From positions 62,001 through 126,000 of the forward strand of contig LQXN01000062.1 of assembly GCA_001648575.1 (NCBI GenBank): DNA of 64,000 bases. The letters run 5' to 3'. The notes under the pieces were generated by a model. That model was not told the origin of the DNA and ran no database searches. It worked only from the letters and a program-made list of their open reading frames with translations. This document shows positions 8,095-16,391 of the stretch, piece by piece. The translations under genes and the position numbers were made by a program. The DNA comes from Sutcliffiella horikoshii DSM 8719 (GTDB lineage: Bacteria > Bacillota > Bacilli > Bacillales > Bacillaceae_I). Numbering within the stretch: the first letter of the stretch is position 1; the number at the start of each line of letters is the position of its first letter.

Positions 8095-8859
8095 TTATTT
8101 ATTCAACATAAGTACAATGGGGCAATGGTCGCTTCCCATTATATGAGAATGTATTTCAGCCCCCATTAACCCATCACGTAATTGATCTGACACGATGAAA
8201 TAATCAATGCGCCAGCCGATATTTCTTTCGCGTACTTTACTCATATACGACCACCATGTGAAGCTGTCTGTCAATTCAGGATTAAAGTGGCGGAAGGTAT
8301 CCGTAAAGCCTTCCCCTAACAATCGAGTCATCTTCCCCCGTTCTTCTTCTGTAAAACCAGAATTGTTCCGGTTGGATTTGGGGTTTTTCAAATCAATTTC
8401 AGAGTGCGCTACGTTCAGGTCGCCGCATAAGATGACGGACTTCTCCTGATCTAGCATTTTTATGTAAGCTAAGAAACGGTCCTCCCAGTCCAGCCTGAAA
8501 GGGAGTCTGGCCAAATCCCGCTGAGAGTTTGGAGTATACACATTCACTAGATAGAAATCCTCGTACTCAAGTGTTAATATCCTTCCTTCTGGTTCGCATT
8601 CTTCGACCTTTTCCTGATCCAATCCATAACGCACTTGAAGAGGTTTAACTTTAGTGAAAACAGCGGTGCCTGAATATCCTTTTTTGATTGCATAGTTCCA
8701 ATATTGATAATAACCTGGAGTTTCAAGGTCGATTTGTCCCTCTTGAAGCTTCGTTTCCTGAATGCAGAAAATATCCGCATCCATCTCATTGAAATAATCC
8801 ATAAATCCTTTTTTAACACAGGCCCTGATTCCATTCACATTCCAAGATACTAGTTTCAT
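8095..8859 (-). CDS. exoA: Exodeoxyribonuclease III / AP endonuclease ExoA
   Basis: This 254-residue protein matches the Xth/ExoA family of magnesium-dependent AP endonucleases used in base excision repair. It shows NVNGIRACVKKG at the N-terminus, IQETKLQ (the metal-binding Glu), GDLNVAHSEIDL and the terminal SDHCPIVL motif with the catalytic Asp-His. B. subtilis ExoA has about 252 residues. It sits directly upstream of dat on the same strand, a pairing I cannot explain functionally. Confidence 0.95.
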   Translation of the reverse strand: MKLVSWNVNGIRACVKKGFMDYFNEMDADIFCIQETKLQEGQIDLETPGYYQYWNYAIKKGYSGTAVFTKVKPLQVRYGLDQEKVEECEPEGRILTLEYEDFYLVNVYTPNSQRDLARLPFRLDWEDRFLAYIKMLDQEKSVILCGDLNVAHSEIDLKNPKSNRNNSGFTEEERGKMTRLLGEGFTDTFRHFNPELTDSFTWWSYMSKVRERNIGWRIDYFIVSDQLRDGLMGAEIHSHIMGSDHCPIVLMLNK

Positions 8860-8957
8860 AGTTGCACATTATTCTCCTTCTAAACTATTACTATATTTAG
8901 CCCAGTATAACAAAAAGAACCGCTTTTCAGAAAGAAAAGCGATTCCAGCCCTGCCCC

Positions 8958-9863
8958 TTACACTTGGAATAAATGAAATTTCAATCCATAAGGATCACTT
9001 ACCATCATGCTTTTTTCACTATACTCCTTAGTAATGGTACAGTTATTTGCGATTAAAACTTCCTTCGCCACTTCAATTTTTTCAACAGCAAATTCAAAAA
9101 ACACGGAGTTATCCGTTCCCTTATTAAGATTTTCAATATAAAGTTTCATACCATTCATTGTAAATAGTGTTTCAGAATTTGTACTTTTTTCGGGCTTCAT
9201 TCCAAGAACCCTGTGATAAAACTCAATAGCTTTCTCATATTCCATCACTTGAACAGCTATATTATTTGTTAACTGATATGGTGAACGCTCATTAATTTTT
9301 TTACTTGGTTTATAATCCTCGTAACCTGAAGGCAGCAAATCAAATAACGGCCATACTGAACAAAAGTCATCTCCAGGTCCAAAGAAAGAACTTGCATGAC
9401 GGTATATGCCCCCTTTATCATCTTTTGAAAAAACTGTTACTCCTGGATAAAACCCTTTATTAACAACAAACCCCATGTCTTCTTTGAATGATGTACCTTT
9501 GGTGGATACAACCGGGAAGTTCCAGCTTCTCTCTGCTGCGAAGTTCTCTTGCACTTCAGGATCATCTGGAGTAGATACGACAAATGCTGCCTTCCTGCGA
9601 ATATGATGATAGACACTATTAAATCCATCTGCCCACATCGTGCAATAAGAGCAGCTTTTCCCCATATTATGGACCACGATTAATTCATCTTTATCCTCGA
9701 ACAGCTCTGCTAGGCTTATAGTTCCATGCTGAAATGATGAAAAGATATAATCATCGACTTTTTCTTTTTCAATGTTGCGTTTCATTTCTGCCAACTGCTT
9801 TTTCTTTTCCAGGATTTCTTTCTCGAGCTGCTGGATATCAGTTAACAATTCCGTGTGATTCAA
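8958..9863 (-). CDS. DUF899 thioredoxin-like domain fused to a VOC/glyoxalase domain
   Basis: The N-terminal part (residues about 1-190) has a helical lead (IQQLEKEILEKKKQLAEMKR) and the DUF899 thioredoxin-like signature GKSCSYCTMWADGFN. It is followed by FVVSTPDDPEVQ and FFGPGDDFCSVWPLFDLLP. The C-terminal 110 residues form a VOC domain (NNIAVQVMEYEKAIEFYHRVLGM ... VSDPYGLKFHLFQV). The start is taken as TTG at 9863 because AAGGAG lies 8 bases upstream; a longer reading frame would lack a ribosome binding site. Each half is a known family; their fusion is less common. Function unknown, possibly redox or metal-dependent. Confidence 0.82.
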   Translation of the reverse strand: MNHTELLTDIQQLEKEILEKKKQLAEMKRNIEKEKVDDYIFSSFQHGTISLAELFEDKDELIVVHNMGKSCSYCTMWADGFNSVYHHIRRKAAFVVSTPDDPEVQENFAAERSWNFPVVSTKGTSFKEDMGFVVNKGFYPGVTVFSKDDKGGIYRHASSFFGPGDDFCSVWPLFDLLPSGYEDYKPSKKINERSPYQLTNNIAVQVMEYEKAIEFYHRVLGMKPEKSTNSETLFTMNGMKLYIENLNKGTDNSVFFEFAVEKIEVAKEVLIANNCTITKEYSEKSMMVSDPYGLKFHLFQV

Positions 9864-9977
9864 TGCGACCACTCCTTTTTGATAATATAGAAGAAATTTG
9901 TCAATCACATATACTGTTCTTTCCCATGTGAATCATTTAAGATGTAAATAACATTATGTACGTTAGGGAGGGATGGA

Positions 9978-10265
9978 ATGAAATTACCGAGAGTAGTTTT
10001 GATTTTTAGTATTTTTCTAATGACTGCCTTGTTCCAGGTGGACCATTCCACTCCCAATAATATTCTAGCTGTCTATGAGAAATCCTTTTATTTGGAGATG
10101 GAGAATGGCTTTTTTGATGAAAAGCCTGATGATGAGGGTGTATCCGGTTCAGTGCCTAATGCCATTTTGTTCATTAATACCCTTATATTCCTTATTTCTG
10201 AAGAACCTTTTTCCAAATTAAACTTTCATCTTGTGACTGTTTTTTACCAGGGGAATTACATTTGA
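9978..10265 (+). CDS. Hypothetical small exported or membrane protein
   Basis: This is a 95-residue protein with a good GGGAGGG site. The N-terminal LPRVVLIFSIFLMTALFQV could be a signal or anchor helix, and a second hydrophobic stretch (AILFINTLIFLIS) lies near residue 65. I do not recognise a family. It is followed by a 38-codon gene on the same strand, possibly in one transcript ending at 10478. Confidence 0.6.
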   Translation: MKLPRVVLIFSIFLMTALFQVDHSTPNNILAVYEKSFYLEMENGFFDEKPDDEGVSGSVPNAILFINTLIFLISEEPFSKLNFHLVTVFYQGNYI

Positions 10266-10321
10266 AGCGGATAGTTCTACCTCATTCTAATCCATCAGAA
10301 TAAAGAAGGAGGAATGTGATC

Positions 10322-10438
10322 ATGTTATGGGTCCGCATCATAGCCATCAGCTTTTTTTCGCTCACTTCGATCAGTCTCTTATTGTTTCAAGGAATAGAGT
10401 TTGTGAAAGCATTTAGTGATTTCTTGAACCATAGATAA
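10322..10438 (+). CDS. Hypothetical 38-residue membrane peptide
   Basis: The open frame MLWVRIIAISFF... ends in DFLNHR and encodes one hydrophobic helix (residues about 3-25) with a charged tail. AAGGAGGAA lies 7 bases before the ATG, and a strong terminator begins 11 bases after the stop, which argues for a real gene. No family recognised. Confidence 0.55.
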   Translation: MLWVRIIAISFFSLTSISLLLFQGIEFVKAFSDFLNHR

Positions 10439-10448
10439 ATACTTTATA

Positions 10449-10478
10449 AGACCGGATCCTCCATGGATCCGGTCTTTT
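10449..10478 (+). terminator. Terminator after the small membrane peptide
   Basis: An 11-bp stem (AGACCGGATCC / GGATCCGGTCT) with loop TCCAT is followed by TTT. Confidence 0.85.
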
Positions 10479-10584
10479 GCATGAAACAATATTAAATTTT
10501 CAAAAAACACAAAATATTTCAGGTAGTTCTTCATATAATAATATAACTACCACTAACCCCATTTCATATAAAGGAGAGATGTTC

Positions 10585-10923
10585 ATGAGAGAAGCTCCTA
10601 ACTACGGAGAATTTTATCCAAAGTCATTGGTTCCGATCAATAAGGATGATCTTGTGATTTTTCTAGAAAAAGTTACAGACTTTGAGTGTTGTGACAATTA
10701 CAGCCATTGGTTGATTGCCCTTGAAGGCAGAGCGATGGGGACCGGAGAAGATTATTACCATTGGCAAGTAGTTGTATTCCCTGCAGAAGTAGGTGGTGGT
10801 TTTGACTATAAGCATCCCCTGTATGTTTCTACCTTCTTTTTATCCATTGACGAGGCCATTGACTACACCTCTGAAGTGGAACGAATAGCAAGTGACGGAC
10901 AACTCTATACGATTGCCGGGTAA
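10585..10923 (+). CDS. Hypothetical protein, 112 residues
   Basis: This is a soluble acidic protein starting MREAPNYGEFYPKSL, with an aromatic-rich centre (YSHWLIALEGRAMGTGEDYYHW). I do not recognise the family. Of two in-frame ATGs, the one at 10585 lies 8 bases after AAGGAG, whereas the one at 10579 is too close to it. An A/T-rich hairpin follows the stop. Confidence 0.65.
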   Translation: MREAPNYGEFYPKSLVPINKDDLVIFLEKVTDFECCDNYSHWLIALEGRAMGTGEDYYHWQVVVFPAEVGGGFDYKHPLYVSTFFLSIDEAIDYTSEVERIASDGQLYTIAG

Positions 10924-10936
10924 TAATCAAAGTGTA

Positions 10937-10965
10937 AAAAAGAAAAACGCCATGTTTTTCTTTTT
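10937..10965. terminator. Bidirectional terminator between convergent genes
   Basis: The stem AAAAAGAAAAAC / GTTTTTCTTTTT with loop GCCAT has A/T-rich arms that provide a U-tract in both directions. It lies between the hypothetical gene ending at 10923 and fixX ending at 11066. Confidence 0.65.
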
Positions 10966-11065
10966 GCAAACGTTTGTGAAAGAATATACATATGTTGCTC
11001 CGTTTCTCCCCTTTTACAACTTCCTCCCTATAACAAAAAAAGCCCACCGCTAACGCGATAGACTC

Positions 11066-11362
11066 CTAGGCTAATCGGAACACTATTCCATGACCGCCCT
11101 TTGGATATTCCCATTTAATATTCTGATGTGGACAACCAATTCGACAGCTGCCACATTCATGACAACCCTCGTACCCAACATGCATCCGAATATTTTCCCA
11201 TTTATAAATTTCCGCCGGGCAAAAAATCGTGCAAATTTTATCGGGACATTTCGTCAGGCATATGTCTTCATCCATTACGGTCAAATGAGATTTGGTATCG
11301 GCGTTGAAACGAACAAGGTATTGTTTTTCTTCGATAGACTGACCTTTCTTCTGTTCACTCAT
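11066..11362 (-). CDS. fixX: Ferredoxin-like protein FixX
   Basis: This 98-residue FixX-type ferredoxin has two cysteine clusters, CPDKICTIFCPA and CHECGSCRIGCP, that should bind an iron-sulphur cluster. The start is the ATG that overlaps the fixC stop by one base (TAATG), giving MSEQKKGQ. FixX is thought to pass electrons between the EtfAB flavoprotein and the FixC quinone oxidoreductase. It is the last gene of the fixABCX operon. Confidence 0.92.
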   Translation of the reverse strand: MSEQKKGQSIEEKQYLVRFNADTKSHLTVMDEDICLTKCPDKICTIFCPAEIYKWENIRMHVGYEGCHECGSCRIGCPHQNIKWEYPKGGHGIVFRLA

Positions 11363-12657
11363 TACTTCATCACCTTCCATGCCCTGTAAGCGTCTCGGGC
11401 TAGTTTGAGTTTCTCTTTTGGTGAGCCAAGATCCTTCCAGATCATTTTTTGTTTCTCCCACTTCGACTTACCATCAACTGTAAACATCTGGCTGGCTGCA
11501 CGGTTGACCATTGGGATATACTGGTCGAAGTATTGCGGAAACTTATTAAAGTGATGGGTGGAATCCTTGTATTTCTTCATATCCTGCCCAACAAAACTCT
11601 TCATGAGATTGACGCGGTACTGATCCAGTGTACGTTCGGAGAAATCCTCGATTGACATGGCTTCTAGAATAGTGGCTGCCGCCAACCTCCCTGAGGTCAT
11701 CGCAAGGTTCGATCCTTCACGGTGGATGGCATTCACAAGCTGTGCCGCGTCCCCTACCACTAGTACCCCGTCTGCCACGATACGTCCCATTGATTTCAGG
11801 CCACCTTCTGGAATCAAGTGGGCCAGGTATTCGACAGGTTCCCCACCAGCAAGATACGGTCGGACCATTGGGTGTGTCTTCACATATTCCAACAGTTCAT
11901 ATGGTCTTATTTTATGCTCGATTAATCCAGATAGAAGTGTTCCGACCCCGATACTTAATGTGTCTTTGTTGGTGTAGAGAAATCCTGTGCCAAGTATACC
12001 TTTTGTGGCATCTCCTAAAAGTTCAATAGTACAACCCTGGTTCTTCTCCAGGTTGAATCGGTCCTCAATCACCTTACTGTCCAGTTTAATGATTTCCATC
12101 GTGGCAAGGGCCACTTCATCCGGCCGGTATTCTTTGTGGAACCCAAGGGATTTACCAAGTAGGGAGTTTACTCCGTCCGCCAATACAACGACATCCGCGT
12201 AGACTTCTCCGTCAGGCCGGTCTGTCCTTACTCCAACCACTTTTCCGTCTTTTACGATACATTCCAGCACGACCGTTTCATTGACTAGCAATGCTCCCTG
12301 CTCCACCGCTTTCCCAGCAAACCATTGATCAAACTTCGCCCTGAGGACGGTGAAATTATTATAAGGCTCCTGTGCCCACTCCAGGCCTTTGTAACCGAAT
12401 GTAACAGCGGATTCTTTGTCCATCATCATGAAGCGTTGCTCGACAATGGGTCTCTCAAGCGGAGCTTCTTTATGAAAATCAGGTATGATATCTTCCATCA
12501 TCTTTCTGTATAACACTCCACCCATTACATTTTTAGATCCGGGATATTCCCCCCTTTCGAGCAAAAGAACATTCGCTCCGCCCTTAGCGAGTTCATATGC
12601 ACAAGAGATACCCGCAGGTCCTGCCCCAACCACGATACAATCAAATTTTTCCGCCAT
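11362..12657 (-). CDS. fixC: Electron-transfer flavoprotein:quinone oxidoreductase FixC
   Basis: This 431-residue FAD protein begins with the dinucleotide-binding motif FDCIVVGAGPAGISCAYELAKGGANV and has the GDAAQLVNAIHREGSNLAM segment of the ETF-QO/FixC family. It would hand electrons from the EtfAB pair to membrane quinone. It overlaps its neighbours by one base at each end (TAATG junctions), which indicates translational coupling. Confidence 0.94.
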   Translation of the reverse strand: MAEKFDCIVVGAGPAGISCAYELAKGGANVLLLERGEYPGSKNVMGGVLYRKMMEDIIPDFHKEAPLERPIVEQRFMMMDKESAVTFGYKGLEWAQEPYNNFTVLRAKFDQWFAGKAVEQGALLVNETVVLECIVKDGKVVGVRTDRPDGEVYADVVVLADGVNSLLGKSLGFHKEYRPDEVALATMEIIKLDSKVIEDRFNLEKNQGCTIELLGDATKGILGTGFLYTNKDTLSIGVGTLLSGLIEHKIRPYELLEYVKTHPMVRPYLAGGEPVEYLAHLIPEGGLKSMGRIVADGVLVVGDAAQLVNAIHREGSNLAMTSGRLAAATILEAMSIEDFSERTLDQYRVNLMKSFVGQDMKKYKDSTHHFNKFPQYFDQYIPMVNRAASQMFTVDGKSKWEKQKMIWKDLGSPKEKLKLARDAYRAWKVMK

Positions 12658-13679
12658 TAAACCTCAACCTCCTTTCCGTGTAAAGCTTTGTTAAATTCTT
12701 TTACAAGCAATGGGACGATTTCAAAAGCATCTCCTACGATCCCATAGTGACAAGAATTAAAAATGGCTGCATCAGGATCTTTATTGATGGCAATAATCAT
12801 TCCTGAATTCTTCATTCCGACAATATGCTGAATTGCTCCGGAGATGCCGATGGCAAAATAAATCTTCGGTGTTACCGTGACACCAGTCTGTCCAACCTGA
12901 TGATGGTGCTCGATCCAGCCTGCTTCGACTACATCCCTACTAGCTCCAACCACCCCTCCAAGCGTTTTGGCAAGTTGATGGACAAGTTCAAATCCTTGTT
13001 CACTTCCAAGGCCTTTTCCTCCAGCCACAACAATATCCGCCTCATCTATCCTGATTTTTTTGGTGGCTTCCCTGACAATCTTTAAAACTTTTGTCCGCAT
13101 ATCCTCTTCATTAATATCAATATTCTCTGCAATTAACCTACCGGTACGGCCCTTTTCCGATTGTAGTGCTTTCATCACTTTCGGACGGACTGTCGCCATT
13201 TGCGGGCGGTATTTTTTACAGAGGATCGTGGCCATTATATTTCCGCCGAATGCCGGGCGACTTGCCAAAAGCAATCCAGAATCTTCTTCTACATCCAGTT
13301 CGGTCGTGTCAGCAGTCAAGCCTGTTGGAAGGTCCGTTGCCACGGCACTAGCAAGGTCTTTTCCAGTTGAGGTTGCCCCGTACAAAATGATCTCCGGCTT
13401 GTACTTTTCACTGCAATGAAGTAGTGCTTTCATAAAAGATTCCGTACGATACAATTGGAAAATCGCTTGGTCATACACATAAACAGTATCTGCTCCATAT
13501 TCAAAAACTGTATTTGAAAGTGCTGTAACATTTTCACCGATTATTATTCCGGCAAGCTCCACCCCACGTTTGTCCGCAAGTGTTCGCCCGGCCCCAAGCA
13601 ATTCCAAGGAAACCGGTGCGATCTTCCCTTCATTTTCTTCAATGAAAACCCAGACCCCGCTATAATCCTCAAAACTCAC
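12657..13679 (-). CDS. fixB: Electron-transfer flavoprotein alpha subunit (FixB)
   Basis: This 340-residue ETF alpha subunit has the C-terminal FAD-binding region DIVVAGGKGLGS, GGVVGASRDVVEAGW, VGQTGVTVTPKIYFAIGISGAIQH and IIAINKDPDAAIFNSCHYGIVGD. It pairs with FixA. In FixABCX complexes this dimer carries the bifurcating flavin. Position inside the fixABCX order supports the FixB name over a generic EtfA. Confidence 0.94.
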   Translation of the reverse strand: MSFEDYSGVWVFIEENEGKIAPVSLELLGAGRTLADKRGVELAGIIIGENVTALSNTVFEYGADTVYVYDQAIFQLYRTESFMKALLHCSEKYKPEIILYGATSTGKDLASAVATDLPTGLTADTTELDVEEDSGLLLASRPAFGGNIMATILCKKYRPQMATVRPKVMKALQSEKGRTGRLIAENIDINEEDMRTKVLKIVREATKKIRIDEADIVVAGGKGLGSEQGFELVHQLAKTLGGVVGASRDVVEAGWIEHHHQVGQTGVTVTPKIYFAIGISGAIQHIVGMKNSGMIIAINKDPDAAIFNSCHYGIVGDAFEIVPLLVKEFNKALHGKEVEV

Positions 13680-14506
13680 TTCGATCCCCTCATTTCTGCG
13701 AACAACTCTTTCTTTTCCAACACTACGGAAAGCAACTGTTGTACCTGTTGGTCCGGGTTGCCCTCAAGTAGCTTTCCACCTTCTGGTTTAGGGGGGGCCC
13801 AAACTTTTGCAACAATGGTGGGTGATCCCTTTAACCCTAACTGTTTCCGGTCAATATCTTCTAAATCATTAACAGACCAGATGACAGGTTGGTATCGCGC
13901 TGCCTTCAGCATATTGGGGAAAGTGGAGTATGGTACTTCATTAATCTCTTTTTCTACTGAAAGCAAGCAAGGCATTGTAGTCTGCACCACTTCATACCCA
14001 TCTTCAAGTTTCCTATGAACCACCATATAGCCATCCTCATTGTTGATTTCGACGACTTTATTAACAGATGTCAAAGGTGGTATATCAAGACGCCGGGCAA
14101 TGCCTGGCCCTACTTGTCCTGTATCACCGTCAATGGTCATTTTTCCGCAGATAATTAAATCGACCGGCTTAATTTCGCTGATTTTATCGATAGCCTTTGT
14201 CAGTGCATAACTGGTTGCTAAGGTATCCGCTCCAGCAAAGGCCCTGTCGGATATCATATATCCCTCGTCGGCCCCGATCTCAATGCATTTTCGAATGGCT
14301 TTGACCGCTGGTGGAGGTCCCATCGTAACGACTGATACGGTTCCACCATATTTATTTTTTAGGCGTACAGCTTCTTCTACCGCGTGGGCATCATAAGGAT
14401 TTAATATCGCCGGTGCACTGGCTCTGTCCATCGTGTTCGTTTTCGGATTCATCTTTATTACTTTCGTATCCGGTACTTGCTTTATACAGGCAACTATGTG
14501 AAGCAA
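13676..14506 (-). CDS. fixA: Electron-transfer flavoprotein beta subunit (FixA)
   Basis: This 276-residue ETF beta subunit starts HIVACIKQVPDTKVIKMNP and contains NPYDAHAVEEAVRLK and DLIICGKMTIDGDTGQVGPGIARRL, as in FixA and EtfB proteins. The start is TTG: GGAGGG lies 8 bases upstream and the frame begins LLHIVACIKQ. It is the first gene of the operon and overlaps fixB by 4 bases. I see no obvious promoter motif in the 200 bases upstream. Confidence 0.94.
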   Translation of the reverse strand: MLHIVACIKQVPDTKVIKMNPKTNTMDRASAPAILNPYDAHAVEEAVRLKNKYGGTVSVVTMGPPPAVKAIRKCIEIGADEGYMISDRAFAGADTLATSYALTKAIDKISEIKPVDLIICGKMTIDGDTGQVGPGIARRLDIPPLTSVNKVVEINNEDGYMVVHRKLEDGYEVVQTTMPCLLSVEKEINEVPYSTFPNMLKAARYQPVIWSVNDLEDIDRKQLGLKGSPTIVAKVWAPPKPEGGKLLEGNPDQQVQQLLSVVLEKKELFAEMRGSK

Positions 14507-14650
14507 ATCTATTCCCTCCTGCCCCTAATCTATTTATTGAATAAGTTCATGATGAGTAATGTCTATTCGTCCCACTACTATTACTATATAAAGTTATCAA
14601 AGAGAAAATACCGATTTTTATGGATTTCTTGGGAAGCTGTTGCAAAAAGA

Positions 14651-14690
14651 AAAAACATTACTCCCCATTGTTGAGAAGTAATGTCTATTT
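14651..14690. terminator. Hairpin terminator downstream of the NUDIX gene
   Basis: The stem ACATTACTCC / GAAGTAATGT (loop about 12 bases) is flanked by T-runs on both strands (minus: TTTTTTC). It serves the minus-strand NUDIX gene and lies upstream of fixA. Confidence 0.75.
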
Positions 14691-14715
14691 TTTGTTATAG
14701 AAAAGGAGATTCCTG

Positions 14716-15333
14716 TTAATCTATCTGAACCTCTTTAGAAGGTTTTTCATAGTGGGCGAACATCTGCATGATTTGGGATTCAGTATTTCTGTCTATAGAA
14801 AGGTTTGGTAGCTCGTCCTTATGAAAGAATGCGACATTGGATGTCTCGATGCCTGAGCGGGCTTCTCCTCCGATGATTTCACATGCGATAAATATTTTAT
14901 ATATATGATAAGGAGATGGCGGATGAGGATGGTACTTCTTATCAAAGACTCCCAATAACTTTGTAGCTTTTACATGGTAACCGGACTCTTCATATGCCTC
15001 CTTTACGGCAACTTCAGTAGGAGAAAAACCAATGTCTGCCCATCCTCCGGGAAGCGACCAACCTTCATCCTGCTTTTCTTTTACAAGCAATATCCTACCA
15101 TCTTTAATAATGACTGCACGTATATCTACTTTTGGAGTTTGATAACCCGTTTCATTGGCAAACAATTCCCTAATTTTCTTTTTATCCAAGCCGGTCTGCT
15201 CTGACATCATTTCTACACTCAATTCCCTTAATTGTTCAAAACGTTCTATATCATAGATATCCTTAGAGTAAGTTAAACCCGCTTGTGCTATAGCCTGCAT
15301 TTGTTTTGCCCAATCCAACCACTTGTATGACAT
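14716..15333 (-). CDS. NUDIX hydrolase with N-terminal NUDIX_N domain (YjhB-like)
   Basis: This 205-residue protein has an N-terminal helical domain (WAKQMQAIAQAGLTYSKDIYDIERFEQLR) typical of the NUDIX_N family. A C-terminal NUDIX fold follows, with the box GWADIGFSPTEVAVKEAYEE-SG at residues about 97-119. The catalytic glutamates are present, and Lys replaces the usual Arg of REUXEE. It probably cleaves a nucleoside diphosphate derivative. It resembles B. subtilis YjhB in length and layout. Confidence 0.88.
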   Translation of the reverse strand: MSYKWLDWAKQMQAIAQAGLTYSKDIYDIERFEQLRELSVEMMSEQTGLDKKKIRELFANETGYQTPKVDIRAVIIKDGRILLVKEKQDEGWSLPGGWADIGFSPTEVAVKEAYEESGYHVKATKLLGVFDKKYHPHPPSPYHIYKIFIACEIIGGEARSGIETSNVAFFHKDELPNLSIDRNTESQIMQMFAHYEKPSKEVQID

Positions 15334-15402
15334 ATCATAACTCCTTCCTTTTTTGACTCTAACCTACTTCTATAACTAAATGAATATACCTTTATTAAAT
15401 AG

Positions 15403-16281
15403 TTAAATCCGATATTTTGAAAGAAAGCTTAAAAATTCCCTCTGGATGGAGTGCTCATATTTTATCAAAGCGTACGTTCGGGCACTTGGAAGGTTTATGC
15501 TGCGACAGTCCACTTCAAGGAACCTACCTTCTAACAATTCTCTTCTTACAGTTGATTTAGGCAAAATCGACATGCCCAACCCCTCCGTGATAAACCGTTT
15601 AGTTATATGAGTCTGTGAAACTTTCATCATTTTCGTAAAAGGATACTTTACTTTAATCTTCTGGCATAATTCTTCCCAGTAACCTGGATGATTATGGGTC
15701 AATAACGTATGGTTTTGGAACATTTCCTCTTCCTCTAATGGACTGCCCGTTTCAGAATCATATCCATCATGCGGTACCACAAGAACCAGTGAGTCATCAT
15801 AAAGAGGATAGCAATATATGTCCAATTCCCTTTTTGGCAGGCAAGAGAATCCAATATCCACTTCCTCTCCTCCCACTGCCTGTTCAATATTTATTGACTC
15901 GATAATTTTTACATTGATTTCGATATTGGGATGTGATTCTACAAACTTCTTTAGTACGTAAGGTAGTATGGTATCTGCAATTATTGGTGATATGCCGATT
16001 GTAAGTTTGGAGCTATACCCCTGTTGAAAGGAATGAAGATCCGCTATCCCATCATCATGAAGGGAGAGTAATTTTTTTGCATGTTTTAAGTACATCCTTC
16101 CTGGCTCCGTTAGACTCACTTTTCTACCATCCCGGACAAAAAGGTCTGCTCCAACTTCTTTTTCCAATTGTTTTATATGTACCGTCACTGTTGGCTGAGA
16201 AATATATAAAAGTTCTGCCGTTTTTCTAAAATTATTGCTTTCTGCTGCGATTATAAAGGTTCTAACCCAATTAAGATCCAT
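15403..16281 (-). CDS. citR: LysR-family regulator, CitR-like
   Basis: This 292-residue LysR protein has an N-terminal HTH (LNWVRTFIIAAESNNFRKTAELLYISQPTVTVHIKQLE) and a type 2 periplasmic-binding-like effector domain. It is divergent from a citrate synthase gene with a 110-base spacer, the same arrangement as B. subtilis citR-citA, in which CitR represses citA. The symbol is given on that context plus the family; effector unknown. RBS AGGAGTGG precedes the ATG. Confidence 0.82.
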   Translation of the reverse strand: MDLNWVRTFIIAAESNNFRKTAELLYISQPTVTVHIKQLEKEVGADLFVRDGRKVSLTEPGRMYLKHAKKLLSLHDDGIADLHSFQQGYSSKLTIGISPIIADTILPYVLKKFVESHPNIEINVKIIESINIEQAVGGEEVDIGFSCLPKRELDIYCYPLYDDSLVLVVPHDGYDSETGSPLEEEEMFQNHTLLTHNHPGYWEELCQKIKVKYPFTKMMKVSQTHITKRFITEGLGMSILPKSTVRRELLEGRFLEVDCRSINLPSARTYALIKYEHSIQREFLSFLSKYRI

Positions 16282-16391
16282 TTAAGTCCACTCCTGATTA
16301 ACTTTATTAATCAAATCATTTAATAATATTTAATATTCATAATCAATCTTATTTTATAGAATGAAGGTAATAAAGGAAAGGGTGATGAATA

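Noticed and set aside
10966-10982. cre-like sequence GCAAACGTTTGTG
   Set aside because: It fails the consensus at the conserved C near the 3' end and lies between convergent gene ends, where a cre site would have no obvious promoter to control.
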